Assembly: GCA_035630195.1 (NCBI GenBank)
Contig: DASQLD010000330.1
Coordinates: 1-14,723 of the forward strand
DNA from: DASQDN01 sp035630195
GTDB lineage: Bacteria; Acidobacteriota; Terriglobia; Bryobacterales; Bryobacteraceae
Direction of reading: 5' to 3'
DNA length: 14,723 bases
Shown here: piece by piece, positions 14,547 to 14,723 of the stretch
How positions within the stretch are numbered: position 1 is the first letter of the stretch
Layout: each line of letters starts with the position of its first letter
Notes under the pieces: generated by a model
Told to the model about the DNA's origin: nothing
What the model saw: the letters and a program-made list of their open reading frames with translations, nothing else
Database searches by the model: none
Program-made: the position numbers and the translations under genes

Positions 14547-14723
14547 TTACTTTTCGATTAACTGCACCGGCCGTTCTTCTGTCAACGTATAGCCGCCAAG
14601 AGAAGTCGGCAGCTTTTTCGGCCCGCGATACTCATCGCCCTCGCGAAATGCCTGCATCGCCTCATGAGACCAGTCGAGCACACCTTTCTTCCATATATAG
14701 AAGAACCCGGCCAGAACCAACAC
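14547..14723 (-). CDS. nuoA: NADH-quinone oxidoreductase subunit A, C-terminal fragment (5' end outside the window)
   Basis: The minus-strand frame enters from the right edge and stops at TAA 14547-14549, leaving 58 residues. It begins in a hydrophobic helix, VLVLAGFFYIWKKGVLDW, which matches the last transmembrane helix and following '(W/R)KKGALEW' end of NuoA. NuoA is a three-helix membrane subunit near the quinone chamber. After that Trp comes a polar tail of 40 residues (SHEAMQAFREGDEYRG and onward to ERPVQLIEK), rather longer than the tail in E. coli NuoA. The first two helices, start and promoter are outside the window. nuoC starts 9 bp after its stop. Confidence 0.85.
   Translation of the reverse strand: MLVLAGFFYIWKKGVLDWSHEAMQAFREGDEYRGPKKLPTSLGGYTLTEERPVQLIEK

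Larger units (their letters stand above)
779..14723 (-). other. nuo operon (complex I) with a propeller gene at its 3' end
   Basis: Thirteen minus-strand genes lie head to tail with gaps of 14 bp or less and overlaps of 4 bp (nuoD/E and nuoL/M), 11 bp (nuoM/N) and 1 bp (nuoN/propeller). There is no room for an internal terminator or intergenic promoter. The set covers the NADH module (E, F, G), part of the connecting module (C, D) and the membrane arm (A, H, J, K, L, M, N). nuoB and nuoI are absent within this stretch. No clear Rho-independent terminator follows the propeller gene. Confidence 0.9.

Overview
The window is dominated by one long minus-strand operon encoding respiratory complex I (NADH:quinone oxidoreductase, Nuo). 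Read in the direction of transcription (right to left), the order is nuoA (partial, cut by the right edge), nuoC, nuoD, nuoE, nuoF, nuoG, nuoH, nuoJ, nuoK, nuoL, nuoM, nuoN. A Tat-type lipoprotein beta-propeller gene follows, whose GTG start shares a base with the nuoN stop. Gaps within the operon are 14 bp or less and several genes overlap (nuoD/nuoE, nuoL/nuoM, nuoM/nuoN, nuoN/propeller), so it is almost certainly one transcript with translational coupling. Its promoter lies beyond the right edge.

Two of the fourteen core subunits are missing from their usual places. nuoB is not between nuoA and nuoC (9 bp gap), and nuoI is not between nuoH and nuoJ (2 bp gap). These encode the subunits that carry clusters N2 and N6a/N6b. 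All the other core subunits look intact, with their key residues, so the complex is probably functional with NuoB and NuoI made elsewhere. Two unusual traits stand out. NuoM has a 34-residue cytoplasmic-side loop containing 15 histidines. NuoG has a full eight-cysteine 2[4Fe-4S] ferredoxin motif, where E. coli and Thermus NuoG have ligands for only one cluster there, and it also keeps the N7 cysteine set.

The left end (1-780) is different. It holds the 3' end of a plus-strand Gfo/Idh/MocA-type oxidoreductase, then on the minus strand a 95-residue protein of unknown function with a strong ribosome binding site. Immediately downstream of that gene is what reads as a decayed HNH endonuclease fragment with an in-frame stop.

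The organism is a moderately GC-rich aerobic or respiring bacterium. The Gfo/Idh/MocA tail, the YVTN-like Tat lipoprotein propeller and the 95-residue family together suggest Acidobacteriota (Solibacter/Bryobacter-like). This is an inference from family impressions, not a demonstrated placement; Planctomycetota or Verrucomicrobiota are less likely alternatives. No tRNA, rRNA, CRISPR array, insertion sequence or convincing promoter was seen.
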